Of a DNA stretch of 64,000 nucleotides, positions 49,236 to 58,607 are shown piece by piece. This DNA comes from Actinomycetota bacterium. Its GTDB lineage: Bacteria; Actinomycetota; Rubrobacteria; Rubrobacterales; Rubrobacteraceae. Every line of letters begins with the position of its first letter. Positions within the stretch are counted from its first letter, which is position 1. The stretch spans positions 62,001-126,000 of the forward strand of contig CADDYV010000001.1 in NCBI GenBank assembly GCA_902810695.1, read 5' to 3'. The translations under genes were made by a program, and so were the position numbers. The notes under the pieces are model-generated. The model did no database searches. It saw only the letters and a list, made by a program, of their open reading frames with translations, and was not told where the DNA came from.

Positions 49236-51035
49236 GTGAGCTACCTACCGATCGAAGATCACGGGATAATAGGAAACCTGCATACGGCTGCGCTGGTCGG
49301 TACGGAGGGTACGATAGACTGGCTGTGCCTGCCTTCTTTTGACGCCCCGAGCGTGTTCTGCGCCATCCTGGATGACGAGAAGGGGGGACACTTCAGCCTA
49401 CACCCCACCAGCTACGTCCGCAGCCAGCAGCTTTATCTGCCGGACACCAACGTACTCCTGACCAGATTCCTCTCGCCCGAGGGGGTGGCGGAGATTCTGG
49501 ACTTCATGCCGATCATCGCTGGAGTGGGGGAGCGGCCTCGCCTCATCCGCAGCGTCCACATCGTGCGGGGGCAGATGACATTCGAGATGGAGTGCCGCCC
49601 GGCCTTCGACTACGCCCGCGAAGAACATAGTGTGTCCGTCGTGGGCAAAGCAGGGGCGGTTTTCAGAGGGGTGCGCAGCGCCCTGGGACTCTCCGCCGAT
49701 GTGCCTCTGGAGGAAGGCCCGGCAAAAGGAGCGAGGGCCAAATTTACGCTGAAAAGCGGCGAGAGAAGAACTTTCTCCCTGCGAAGCATCCGGGGTGATG
49801 AAGGGCCGGGGGGCGTCATTTCAGAAGAAGAGTTCGAGGATTTGCTGCATGAGACCGTTACCTACTGGCGGCGTTGGATCTCACGTTGCAACTATGACGG
49901 ACAGTGGCAGGAGATGGTGCGCCGCAGCGCCCTGGTTTTGAAGCTGATGGTCTACGACCCCACGGGCGCTCTCGTCGCCGCCCCGACTATGGGGTTGCCG
50001 GAGCGGATAGGCGGCGAGCGCAACTTCGACTACCGGTATACCTGGCTCCGCGACGCGGGCTTCACCCTGTACTCCCTGATACAGATAGGCTTCGAGGAAG
50101 AGGCCCACAACTTCATGAGCTGGCTCCGGGACCGCTGCGGAGAGAGTTCTGATGGGAGCCTTCAGCCGCTCTACGGGATAGACGGGAGAACCGAAGTCCC
50201 CGAGGTCGAGCTGGATCACCTCTCCGGTTACCAAAATTCCAGGCCCGTAAGGCTCGGGAACGCGGCGTACGACCAGCTCCAGCTCGACCTCTACGGCGCG
50301 GTTCTAGACGCGGCCTATCTCTACAACAAGTACGGGGCGCCGCTGGACTACGACCTCTGGAAGAACCTTCGCGGGGTACTCAACTGGCTCTCGGAGAACT
50401 GGCGCAGGCCGGACGAGGGGATGTGGGAGGTTCGCGGCGGGCGCCAGCACTTCGTCTCCTCGAAGGTCATGTGTTGGGTCGCTCTCGAACGGGCGACGCG
50501 CATCTCCCGCCAGCGGGGGCTGCCGGCGGGAGAAGGACGCTGGCTCCAGGAGCGCGACGATGTCTACGAGGAAATCATGCAGGCGGGCTGGAACCCCGAA
50601 CGCAAGAGCTTCATCCAGCACTACGGCTCCGACGCCCTGGACGCCTCGCTGCTGCTGATGCCCCTGATCAAATTCGTAGGTCCCACCGATCCGCGCTGGC
50701 TGGCCACCCTGGACCGGATCCAGGACGAACTCTCCTACGATACCCTCGTGGACCGCTACCGCATAGAAGAAGCCGCATCCGACGGATTCACCGGGACCGA
50801 GGGGAGCTTCAGTTTGTGCTCGTTCTGGCTGGTGGAGTGCCTCACGAGGGCAGGACGGCTGGAAGAAGCCCGCCTCGCCCTGGACAAGATGTTCTCCTAC
50901 GCCAACCACCTGGGCCTCTACGCGGAGGAGATCGGGCGCACCGGAGAGGCATTAGGCAATTTCCCCCAGGCGTTCACCCACCTGTCCCTGATCAGCGCCG
51001 CCGTCCACCTCGACCGCGCCCTGGGGCACATCTGA
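49236..51035 (+). CDS. Glycoside hydrolase family 15 enzyme (glucoamylase/trehalase type)
   Basis: About 599 residues. The N-terminal part (IEDHGIIGNLHTAALVGTEG, DWLCLPSFDAPSVF) is the beta-sandwich domain typical of bacterial GH15; the (alpha/alpha)6 domain follows with GLPERIGGERNFDYRYTWLR, EVELDHLSGYQNSRPVRLG and DGFTGTEGSFSLCSFWLVE. It probably cleaves alpha-glucosidic sugars such as trehalose or glucans in the cytoplasm; no signal peptide is seen. GTG 49236 has AAGGGAG upstream. Confidence 0.9.
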   Translation: MSYLPIEDHGIIGNLHTAALVGTEGTIDWLCLPSFDAPSVFCAILDDEKGGHFSLHPTSYVRSQQLYLPDTNVLLTRFLSPEGVAEILDFMPIIAGVGERPRLIRSVHIVRGQMTFEMECRPAFDYAREEHSVSVVGKAGAVFRGVRSALGLSADVPLEEGPAKGARAKFTLKSGERRTFSLRSIRGDEGPGGVISEEEFEDLLHETVTYWRRWISRCNYDGQWQEMVRRSALVLKLMVYDPTGALVAAPTMGLPERIGGERNFDYRYTWLRDAGFTLYSLIQIGFEEEAHNFMSWLRDRCGESSDGSLQPLYGIDGRTEVPEVELDHLSGYQNSRPVRLGNAAYDQLQLDLYGAVLDAAYLYNKYGAPLDYDLWKNLRGVLNWLSENWRRPDEGMWEVRGGRQHFVSSKVMCWVALERATRISRQRGLPAGEGRWLQERDDVYEEIMQAGWNPERKSFIQHYGSDALDASLLLMPLIKFVGPTDPRWLATLDRIQDELSYDTLVDRYRIEEAASDGFTGTEGSFSLCSFWLVECLTRAGRLEEARLALDKMFSYANHLGLYAEEIGRTGEALGNFPQAFTHLSLISAAVHLDRALGHI

Positions 51036-51036
51036 G

Positions 51037-51939
51037 ATGCCGCTACCACCTTTCGAGGCGGTTCCGAATTTCAGCGAGGGCCGCGACGAGAAGAAGATCG
51101 GACGCATAGCAAACTCCGTCCGGTCGGTTCCCGGCGTCCGTATCCTGGGGCTCCACTCCGACCCCGACCACAACCGCAGCGTCCTGACGTTTGCCGGAGA
51201 GGAGGAACCGCTCCTGCACGCGTCTGTCGCCCTCGCCCGCGCCTGCGCCGTCGAGATAGACCTCTCCGCTCAGAAAGGCGAACATCCGAGGATGGGCTCC
51301 CTCGACGTGTTACCCTTCGTCCCGCTCGGAGACGCGACCCTCGAAGATGCGGCCCGCCTCGCGCGACGGGTGGGGGAGGAGATCGGGGCTCTGGGCTTCT
51401 GCGTTTATCTCTACGAGGCCGCCGCGACCGCCCCGCACCGGCGCAACCTCGCCGATATCCGGCGTGGCGGTTACGAGGGGATCGCTTCACGCATCGACGA
51501 CCCGCTCTGGAAGCCCGACTACGGTCCGCAAAAACTCGACCCGCGGCTCGGGGCCGTAGCCGTCGGTGCCCGGCCATTTCTCATCGCATTCAACGCCTAT
51601 CTCGACACCGATAACGTTGAGATCGCCCGCGCCATCGCCCGGCGGGTGCGCGAACGCGACGGCGGCTTGCCCGGCGTGAAAGCCCTGGGCCTGATGGTTG
51701 GGGGCAAAGCGCAGGTCTCGATGAACTTAACCGATCTGGAGAAAACTTCGATGCCCGTCGCCCTGGAGGCGATCAGAGCCGCTGCGAGGGAGCATGGCGC
51801 GCAGGTGGAGTCCACAGAGCTAGTCGGGCTCGCGCCTCTTGAGGCGATCTTGCAGACGGCGCGCTACTATTTGTCTTTGCGGGAACTGAAGATGGAGCAC
51901 GTGCTGGAGAGCGGTCTCTGGGGTGTCGAGGATTCATAA
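51037..51939 (+). CDS. ftcD: Glutamate formimidoyltransferase (FtcD N-terminal domain only)
   Basis: About 300 residues covering the formiminotransferase domain: EAVPNFSEGRDEKKIGRI, DPDHNRSVLTFAG, GALGFCVYLYEAAA, VGARPFLIAFNAYL and KALGLMVGGKAQVSMNLTD. The cyclodeaminase domain of the bifunctional mammalian enzyme is absent. It transfers the formimino group of N-formimino-L-glutamate to tetrahydrofolate in histidine degradation. It starts 2 bp after the GH15 stop. Confidence 0.92.
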   Translation: MPLPPFEAVPNFSEGRDEKKIGRIANSVRSVPGVRILGLHSDPDHNRSVLTFAGEEEPLLHASVALARACAVEIDLSAQKGEHPRMGSLDVLPFVPLGDATLEDAARLARRVGEEIGALGFCVYLYEAAATAPHRRNLADIRRGGYEGIASRIDDPLWKPDYGPQKLDPRLGAVAVGARPFLIAFNAYLDTDNVEIARAIARRVRERDGGLPGVKALGLMVGGKAQVSMNLTDLEKTSMPVALEAIRAAAREHGAQVESTELVGLAPLEAILQTARYYLSLRELKMEHVLESGLWGVEDS

Positions 51940-51969
51940 GGTGTACAGGACAGAGGAGGCGGTTCTTTT

Positions 51970-52794
51970 ATGGACGGTAGAGAGTTGAGGGTGGCGGCGA
52001 TCCAGATGTCCTCCACCCCGAACAAGGAGGAGAACCTGAAGACGGCGGAGCGCCTGATCCGGGATGCTGTCTCCGCCGGAGCGGAACTGGTGGCTCTCCC
52101 CGAACTGTGGAGCTGCCACGGTCTCGAAAAAGTCTACTGCGAGAACGCCGAGCCAGTCCCCGGTCCCACGACGGACTTTCTGGGCGATCTGGCGCGGGAA
52201 CTCGGGGTGTACGTGCTGGGCGGCTCTATCCTGGAGGCGATATTCGGCTCTGAGAGGTTGCACAATACCTCGACGTTCTTTGAACCGTCGGGGGAGATGG
52301 CCGCCGTTTACCGCAAGGTCCACCTCTTCGACGTTAAGGTCTCCGGCAAGGAATACCTGGAGAGCAGGACGATATCGCCGGGCGAGGAGATCGTTACGGC
52401 CAAGGCGGGTCCGGCGGTGCTGGGGCTCTCGGTCTGTTACGACGTGCGCTTCCCGGAGCTCTACCGGCTGCTCGCCCTGCGCGGGGCAGAGATACTCGCG
52501 GTTCCGGCGGCGTTCACGTTGCAGACCGGCAAGGACCACTGGGAGATGCTCCTGCGGGCACGGGCGGTGGAGAACCAGGCGTTCGTGGTCGCGCCCGCCC
52601 AGTGGGGTCAGAAGGCGGACGGGCGCTGGACCTACGGGCGCAGCATGATCGTTGACCCGTGGGGGACGGTTCTCGCACAGTGTCCCGACCGGGACGGCTA
52701 CGCGCTCGCTACCCTGGACCTCGACTACCTGGAGAGGCTGCGGACCGAGTTTCCGGTGCTGGCGAACCGGCGCCCCGAAGCCTACCCCTGGTAG
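51970..52794 (+). CDS. Carbon-nitrogen hydrolase, omega-amidase/nitrilase superfamily
   Basis: About 274 residues with the Glu-Lys-Cys triad: Glu45 in VALPELWSC, Lys116 in YRKVHLFDV, Cys156 in LSVCYDVRFPELY. Features fit omega-amidase (NIT2-like) or the NIT1/Fhit-type deaminated-glutathione amidase. The C-terminal KADGRWTYGRSMIVDPWG is typical. ATG 51970. It ends exactly where the convergent NAPRTase ends. Confidence 0.9.
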   Translation: MDGRELRVAAIQMSSTPNKEENLKTAERLIRDAVSAGAELVALPELWSCHGLEKVYCENAEPVPGPTTDFLGDLARELGVYVLGGSILEAIFGSERLHNTSTFFEPSGEMAAVYRKVHLFDVKVSGKEYLESRTISPGEEIVTAKAGPAVLGLSVCYDVRFPELYRLLALRGAEILAVPAAFTLQTGKDHWEMLLRARAVENQAFVVAPAQWGQKADGRWTYGRSMIVDPWGTVLAQCPDRDGYALATLDLDYLERLRTEFPVLANRRPEAYPW

Positions 52795-53952
52795 CTACAG
52801 GGAGAAGTTGCCCGTGGCGAGCTGTCTCAAGACCCTGTCCCGCAGCGCCGCGAGGTCCGGGGGCGAAGCATAAAGCTCAAACAAAGGTTGGAGGAGGTCC
52901 CGCGCCCCTTCGGGGGCTTCGGCGTTCGCGGGGATGACCAGGTGCGAGCCGTCCCTGAGCTCCAGCAGGCGCTTGCGTCCGCCACGCTTGCCGCGCTTGT
53001 GGCGGTCCTCGCCGTCTACCTCGACTATATCCAGCGAGTAGTCAACCATGGGCGCGTCGGCTATCGCCCCCCCCACGCCGTAGGCGTCACAGACGGGATT
53101 GAGATGGAGGATGTAATCCACATCTATCCCGCCGGAGGCGAACAGCTTGACGTGGGAGAAACCGTTGCGGTCCAGCTCCCACCGGACCTCCTGCATCAGA
53201 TCTCGAAAGTCACCGCGCCGGTTGCCCGGCGTATCCAGCCTGACGGCGGTGATGGAGTCTGGAATAGCCCGCGCCGCCTCCAGAGCCCCGACCGTCTCAT
53301 CGTCGAAAGTATCTATGAGAATCGTGCGCGGAACGTCGGGCCCCATGACCTCATCGAAGGCTCTGGCGGCCTCGGCGGTCGAACCGAGGACTAGAGCCAG
53401 AGCGTGGGGGAGGGTGCCCGTGGCGGGGATGCCGAGCCGTTTGGTGGCGAGGTCCACCGCGACCATGTCGCAGCCGCCGAGATAGGCCGCGCGTTCGATC
53501 ATGGGCGTAACAGCCGGGTGCAACCGGCGTGCTCCGAAGGAAACCACCGGCTTTTCTCCCGCCGCCAGCCGGCACCGCGCCGCCCCCGTCGCAACCCCCG
53601 AAGCCTGGCATAGAAAGCCCAGAATAGCCGTCTCGTGCTCGGCGAAAGCCCCGTAGGGACCGGAGAGGGTGAGGACCGGTTCGTGCGGGCGGCAGATGGT
53701 GCCCTCTGGCACCACCTGCGCCTCCACCTCGACATCTTCGAGGAGGTGGGCTACCTCGTCCAGACCCGCGACGACGAACCACTCCTCGGGGTCGGAGGTC
53801 TTGTAGGCGACCTCCATGTGGACCGGGGTGTTCTCCAGCCCCCTTGCGCGAAGAACCTCTATCGTCCGGTGAAAGTAGGAGTCCGCTACCTGCGCCTCTT
53901 TGATCTCCTCTTCCGTAGCAGAGTTGAACCGCGTGATACCTGTGCTTCCCAT
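52795..53952 (-). CDS. Nicotinate phosphoribosyltransferase
   Basis: About 385 residues of the PRTase-like NAPRTase fold: EDVEVEAQVVPEG, SGPYGAFAEHETAILGFLC, SFGARRLHPAVTPMIERAA, and the active-site SGGIDVDYI region (VKLFASGGIDVDYI). It is the shorter archaeal/actinobacterial form rather than the E. coli PncB. It makes nicotinate mononucleotide from nicotinic acid and PRPP in NAD salvage. ATG 53952. Confidence 0.9.
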   Translation of the reverse strand: MGSTGITRFNSATEEEIKEAQVADSYFHRTIEVLRARGLENTPVHMEVAYKTSDPEEWFVVAGLDEVAHLLEDVEVEAQVVPEGTICRPHEPVLTLSGPYGAFAEHETAILGFLCQASGVATGAARCRLAAGEKPVVSFGARRLHPAVTPMIERAAYLGGCDMVAVDLATKRLGIPATGTLPHALALVLGSTAEAARAFDEVMGPDVPRTILIDTFDDETVGALEAARAIPDSITAVRLDTPGNRRGDFRDLMQEVRWELDRNGFSHVKLFASGGIDVDYILHLNPVCDAYGVGGAIADAPMVDYSLDIVEVDGEDRHKRGKRGGRKRLLELRDGSHLVIPANAEAPEGARDLLQPLFELYASPPDLAALRDRVLRQLATGNFSL

Positions 53953-54104
53953 GTGTGTTCCTTGTAGCCTTTCAAGTGGTGTGCTCTGGGCGGTATGATA
54001 GCTAATATGGCCGTTGCGCCGCTCACCGATGTTTGCACTGTGGTGAGCTGCAGGTAGAGATGGCCGCTCCTGTTGACCCCGCTTGTCCCTGGCTGCAGGT
54101 CATC

Positions 54105-54974
54105 TCAATATCTTGGTGCCCGGTAGCCCGCTGCCCTCGCCTGTGCTGGTGAGGCGAAGCACCTCTCGGGATGAGTGGCGGAGTAGTAGGGATCGCCGTG
54201 GGGGAGGTGGTAGATCTTCTCCCCATCTTCGGAGATGTTTCCCTTTATCGGATGGCTCCGGGGGCAGGACTCCTCCGAGACTGGCGCCACTCCACCCGAG
54301 GTCTTCTGGGAAGAAGCCTTGCTGCTCCGGGAGTAGTGGTAGCTGCCACCCGTTGAGGTCGATGAGCAACCAGGAGATCCCACACCTATGCCGTTGCCGC
54401 GATTCGTCTCCTTGCACTGCTCGCTCTTGGGCAATCCCCAGAGACCTCTGTGCGCCCGCCGTGCCTGCTCCTGGTCGGCCCTGAAGCGGGAAGCGTAGCG
54501 ATCGTTCGGCGGGATGATAAGAAGCTGGGCCAGCCCCTTCTTCAACAACTCGTCCTCGATCATGGTGTGCTTGCCTACCCACAGGTATGCCAGCAGACGG
54601 TCATACTTGTCCTTGTGGGTGGTGTCGAAGGTCAGCCTGACCCGCTTGCCCTCAAGCCGGGAGCGGGTAAAGGCGGCGGCTTTCAGCGATAGAGGCTGGG
54701 TGGGGTAGCCCGGACGGACGTCTTCGGGCGTATCCGCGCCGATTATACGGATGCTGTGCTCTCCCTCTATCTCCGGCGAGACATCTACCGTGTCGCCGTC
54801 TACGACCCTGCTTACAGTTACGGTGGTGCCCCCGGCGCCAGAGCTTGCCGCAGATGGTGTTGCGCTGGAGGCGGTGCTTCCCGGGGCGCAGCCTGCCGCC
54901 GCAAGCGTCGTGACGATAACCAGTAGCAGCAGGGCCGTCTCGCAGAGCTTGCGGACTTTCCTGGTCGGGATCAA
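54105..54974 (-). CDS. Lipoprotein nuclease: SNase-like domain with a C-terminal Cys-containing domain
   Basis: About 289 residues. TTG 54974 is chosen: AGGGAGGG precedes it, and it starts a lipoprotein signal (ALLLLVIVTTLAAAGC, lipobox AAGC). The SNase domain (about 50-175) shows VVDGDTVDVSPE, IGADTPEDVRPG and GLAQLLIIPPND with a terminal RAHRGLWGL. The C-terminal 60 residues (CPRSHPIKGNISEDGEKIYH through the RCFASPAQARAAGYR end) match a module often found behind extracellular SNases. It is probably tethered outside the cell and degrades nucleic acids. Confidence 0.82.
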   Translation of the reverse strand: MIPTRKVRKLCETALLLLVIVTTLAAAGCAPGSTASSATPSAASSGAGGTTVTVSRVVDGDTVDVSPEIEGEHSIRIIGADTPEDVRPGYPTQPLSLKAAAFTRSRLEGKRVRLTFDTTHKDKYDRLLAYLWVGKHTMIEDELLKKGLAQLLIIPPNDRYASRFRADQEQARRAHRGLWGLPKSEQCKETNRGNGIGVGSPGCSSTSTGGSYHYSRSSKASSQKTSGGVAPVSEESCPRSHPIKGNISEDGEKIYHLPHGDPYYSATHPERCFASPAQARAAGYRAPRY

Positions 54975-55095
54975 AGCCGCCCTCCCTTTTCTCGGCTGGT
55001 ATTCATACCAGCGTTGTAGCATGTTCTGGTTTTCGACCTCGGCTTTTCCGGGTGTCTGTGTACGCCGGGAGAGGCATCCCATACAATAGCAAGTC

Positions 55096-56637
55096 ATGAA
55101 GACACCTGGAGCGAACATTACCTTCGCCGCAGCCGCCGGAACCCCGTATGCCGCTGATGCTGCTGCGGAGGTCTATCGCGCCGGGGGCAACGCCGTGGAT
55201 GCCGCTGTTGCCGCCGCCGCAGCGGTGAGCGTAACCGAGCCCTTGATGAGCTCGGTCGCGGGAGGCGGGTTCGCGCTCGTTCGCAGTTCGAAGGAAGAAG
55301 TGGAGCTCGTAGACTACTTCGAGGCGATGCCGGGCAAGGGGCTTCCCGCTTCGGCGTTCGGGGCGGATGGCAACCCGCAGGTAATTATCCTCAAGTACGG
55401 CGCCGGAGTGCGTTCGATCGTGGGGGCTGCCTCCTGTGGCGTGTCGGGAGCCCTGCGCGGCTGGGAGACGCTCTTGCTGCGGCACGGGAGGCTCACGCTG
55501 CGCGAGACTCTCGCTCCGGCCATCAGGCTGGCCCGCGACGGGTTCAGGCTGTGCAAGACCAGCGCGATGTGGTTCCAGGTTGCAGAAGAGGTCTTGCGTC
55601 TCACCGAGGAGACCAGGAAAAACTTCTACAAAGGAGAGCGGGTCTACCTGGAAGGGGAGGAGATGCGCTTCCCCGAGCTGGCCGATACCCTCCAGGCAAT
55701 AGGCGAAGAGGGCGCGGACCTTTTCTACGAGGGCGGGCTGGCGAAAAAAATATCCGCCTACATCCGCGGGATGGGAGGCATCATAACGGAGCGCGACCTC
55801 GCCGAGTACGAGCCGATCATCCGCGAGCCTCTGAGCATCGGCTACGGGCCGGGAGCCATATACACCAACGGCCCGCCGTCCGCCGGCGGTTCCACCCTGG
55901 CCCAGATGCTCCGGATCATCTCGGCCTACGATCTGGCGGCCATGCCCGAAGAGGACTACGTGAGGGTAATGGCCGGAGCGATGCGGCTCGCTCTCCACGA
56001 CCGGGAGACGGCCTACAACGACGGCGAGCACAACGCCAGCGTCTCGAAGAGGCTGACGAGCGAGGAGTACGCTATCTCCCAGCGCGAGCGCATCTTCGGC
56101 TCGCCGCACACCACGCACCTCTCCTGCGTGGACTCCGAAGGGTACGCCGTCTCCATCACCGCCAGCATGGGTTATGGATCCGGGATAGTCATTCCCGGAA
56201 CCGGAATCCCGATGGGCAACACTTTAGGCGAGCCGGAGCTAAATCCCAAAGGTTTCCACGCCCTGAAACCCGGCGAGCGGCTGGTCTCCAGCATGAGTCC
56301 GACGATCGTTTCCTCAGAGGAAGGTGGTCTCATCGCTCTGGGCTCTCCCGGAGCCTCGCGCATCCCGACCGCCATCATGCAGACCATAGTCAACGTGCTC
56401 GACTTCGGGATGACGCTGGAGAGCGCCGTTCTGGCCCCGCGCTTTCACGCGGAGGGAAGCCTCTTCGCCTACGAGGCCGGGGCGCGCAAAGCAGATCTGG
56501 AGAGCTACGAGCGGGTTCTGGTTTACGAGGAGCCTTCGATGTATTTCGGCGGGGTCAACGCCGTCCGCCGGACGCCGGAAGGTTTCTTCGAGGCCGCCGC
56601 CGACCCGCGTCGTTCTGGAGGTGCCGCATTTGTCTGA
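55096..56637 (+). CDS. Gamma-glutamyltransferase family enzyme
   Basis: About 513 residues; the whole GGT fold without a secretion signal, so cytoplasmic. Features: AGGNAVDAAVAAAAAVSVTE, MSSVAGGGFALV, the catalytic Thr segment HTTHLSCVDSEGYAVS, GIPMGNTLGEPELNP and MSPTIV. The autoprocessing Thr is followed by the small subunit. Members hydrolyse or transfer gamma-glutamyl groups or act as cephalosporin acylases. It overlaps the arginase gene by 8 bp. Confidence 0.88.
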   Translation: MKTPGANITFAAAAGTPYAADAAAEVYRAGGNAVDAAVAAAAAVSVTEPLMSSVAGGGFALVRSSKEEVELVDYFEAMPGKGLPASAFGADGNPQVIILKYGAGVRSIVGAASCGVSGALRGWETLLLRHGRLTLRETLAPAIRLARDGFRLCKTSAMWFQVAEEVLRLTEETRKNFYKGERVYLEGEEMRFPELADTLQAIGEEGADLFYEGGLAKKISAYIRGMGGIITERDLAEYEPIIREPLSIGYGPGAIYTNGPPSAGGSTLAQMLRIISAYDLAAMPEEDYVRVMAGAMRLALHDRETAYNDGEHNASVSKRLTSEEYAISQRERIFGSPHTTHLSCVDSEGYAVSITASMGYGSGIVIPGTGIPMGNTLGEPELNPKGFHALKPGERLVSSMSPTIVSSEEGGLIALGSPGASRIPTAIMQTIVNVLDFGMTLESAVLAPRFHAEGSLFAYEAGARKADLESYERVLVYEEPSMYFGGVNAVRRTPEGFFEAAADPRRSGGAAFV

Positions 56638-57544
56638 ATCAACACGACAACCAGCCGGGATCTTCGGTATCCCGATGGACCTCGGACAGAGCCGACGCGG
56701 GGTGGATATGGGGCCGAGCGCCATACGTTATGCGCAACTTATGGTGGCTCTCGAAGACCTCGGTCATTTCGTGACAGACTTCGGCAACGCCGGAGTGCCG
56801 CTTCCCGAACTGGCCGATGGTGAAGAGACGGTCAGGCACCTGCGTGCAGTCCGGGAGGTCTGCCAGGAGGCCGCGGAGAGAGCCCGGGAGATCATCTCGG
56901 GGGAGCTGTTCCCGATCTTCCTCGGCGGGGACCATTCGATCTCCATCGGCACCGTCTCGGGGGTAGCAGGTGCGGGGAGGACCGGCGTGATATGGCTCGA
57001 CGCCCACGCCGACTTCAACACGCCTGAGATATCACCTTCCGGCAATATCCACGGCATGCCGCTCGCGGCCCTTACCGGTCACGGACCGCCGGATCTCGTA
57101 AATATCGGGGGGAGTGGGGCGAGCATCAGGGCCGAAGATGTCGTCATCGTCGGCCTGCGCTCCGTGGACCCTGAGGAACAGAGGCTGCTCCGCCGGGCCG
57201 GCATCAGGGTCTACACCATGAAAGAGATAGACGCCTACGGCGCGGCTACCATCATCCGCCGGGCGATGGAGGACCTCTCGCATCTGGACCGGGTTCATCT
57301 TTCTTTCGATCTCGACGTGGTAGACCCGGAGATAGCCCCTGGGGTCGGGACGCCGGTGCGCGGCGGGCTCACCTACCGCGAGGCGCACCTCATCATGGAG
57401 CTTATCAACGAGTCGGGGATCGTAACCTCGCTCGACGTTGTAGAGGTCAACCCCATCCTCGACATCAGGAACGGCACCGCGGAACTGGCGGTGGAGCTCG
57501 TCGCCAGCCTGATGGGACGCCAGATCATCGGCCTCCCGCGCTGA
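56630..57544 (+). CDS. Arginase/ureohydrolase family protein
   Basis: About 304 residues. Mn-binding motifs: FLGGDHSISIGTVSG, IWLDAHADFNTPE and LSFDLDVVDPEIAPGVG; the N-terminus IFGIPMDLGQSRRGVDMGPS is characteristic of arginase rather than agmatinase. It would split arginine into ornithine and urea. TTG 56630 is chosen: GGAGGTG (56617-56623) is 6 nt before it; GTG 56621 overlaps that site. Confidence 0.88.
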   Translation: MSESTRQPAGIFGIPMDLGQSRRGVDMGPSAIRYAQLMVALEDLGHFVTDFGNAGVPLPELADGEETVRHLRAVREVCQEAAERAREIISGELFPIFLGGDHSISIGTVSGVAGAGRTGVIWLDAHADFNTPEISPSGNIHGMPLAALTGHGPPDLVNIGGSGASIRAEDVVIVGLRSVDPEEQRLLRRAGIRVYTMKEIDAYGAATIIRRAMEDLSHLDRVHLSFDLDVVDPEIAPGVGTPVRGGLTYREAHLIMELINESGIVTSLDVVEVNPILDIRNGTAELAVELVASLMGRQIIGLPR

Positions 57545-57552
57545 CTCTGTTC

Positions 57553-58605
57553 TCAGACAGCCAGCGCCTTTGCCAGTTCTGCGATGGCTCCGGGATAGCG
57601 GTACTGGATGCCCATGTGGGTGCCCTCGAACAGATCCAGGGTGTGCTCGACGCCGAGCTTCTCCAACTCCCGGCTGAACGCCTGCGCCCCCAGGTCCAGG
57701 TAATATTCGTCGGATTTTCCGGCATCCAGGTAGATGCGCTTCATGCTCGCTAGAGCCTCGCCGTGCTCGGGTGCCATCCGCACCGGGTCCCACGCGAGCC
57801 ACCGCTCCCAGATCTCCTCGACGAGCCTGCCCGTCTCGACCTCGAACGGGAGCAGGGCCTTGCCGGGGTTCTTCTCGTCTGGCGAGTAGCACGCCCCCAT
57901 CGCGTAGGAGTTGAGCGGCGCGCCGTGCAGCTCGAAGTCGAGCGTCTCCGCGCTTTTGAACCTCTCGAAGAAGACCTCCCAGGAGCCCTCGAACCTGTCT
58001 CTCAGAATACGCGCCGTCTTCGGAAAATCCGGCAGGTAGCAGGCTTCGAAGAGGGCATCGCCCGCGTGCGAGGCGAGACCTCCGAACACATCGGGCCTGA
58101 GCATCGGGACGACCATCGCGCCGTAGCCGCCACTGGATTTGCCGGTGAGTCCCCGGTGCTCGCGGCTTGGGGCACTCGGATAGCGCGAGTCCACGAAGGA
58201 GACCACCTCGTCGCAGAGGTAGTCCATGTAGCGCCCGGTCGAAGCCGAGTTGATGAACTGCGAGCCGCCGTAGGAAGTCCAGGCATCCACGAACACGATG
58301 ATGGCAGGTGGGCACTCACCCGCGGCGAACAGCTCATCCACCCGCTCGATCACGGTGGGCTCGAACGCGTTACGGTTGAGCCACATGTCGAGCTGGCCGG
58401 TCATTCCCTGGATGACGTAGATCGAGGCGTACTCGCCCTCTTCGTTTATTCCGGGTGGCACGTAGACGTAGAGCGGCCTGCGGGCCGGGTCTCCGAGGGG
58501 ATTCCTGGCGAGCACCTCCGACTCGACCACCAGCTTCTCCAGGCGGCCCCTTAGAGGACGGTCCCAGGGAGAGCCCGGTAAGCCTTCGACTTCCTTGAGG
58601 GACAC
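57553..58605 (-). CDS. Esterase/alpha-beta hydrolase (putative esterase D type)
   Basis: About 350 residues. Nucleophile elbow TGKSSGGYGAM, and the C-terminal EGTHMGIQYRYP carries the catalytic His. The N-terminal RPLYVYVPPGINEEGEYA and SIYVIQGMTGQLDMW are typical of esterase family proteins such as mycolyltransferase-like or S-formylglutathione-hydrolase-like enzymes. No signal peptide, so cytoplasmic. GTG 58605 begins 2 bp after the sucD stop, so it is probably transcribed with sucCD. Confidence 0.8.
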   Translation of the reverse strand: MSLKEVEGLPGSPWDRPLRGRLEKLVVESEVLARNPLGDPARRPLYVYVPPGINEEGEYASIYVIQGMTGQLDMWLNRNAFEPTVIERVDELFAAGECPPAIIVFVDAWTSYGGSQFINSASTGRYMDYLCDEVVSFVDSRYPSAPSREHRGLTGKSSGGYGAMVVPMLRPDVFGGLASHAGDALFEACYLPDFPKTARILRDRFEGSWEVFFERFKSAETLDFELHGAPLNSYAMGACYSPDEKNPGKALLPFEVETGRLVEEIWERWLAWDPVRMAPEHGEALASMKRIYLDAGKSDEYYLDLGAQAFSRELEKLGVEHTLDLFEGTHMGIQYRYPGAIAELAKALAV

Positions 58606-58607
58606 GG

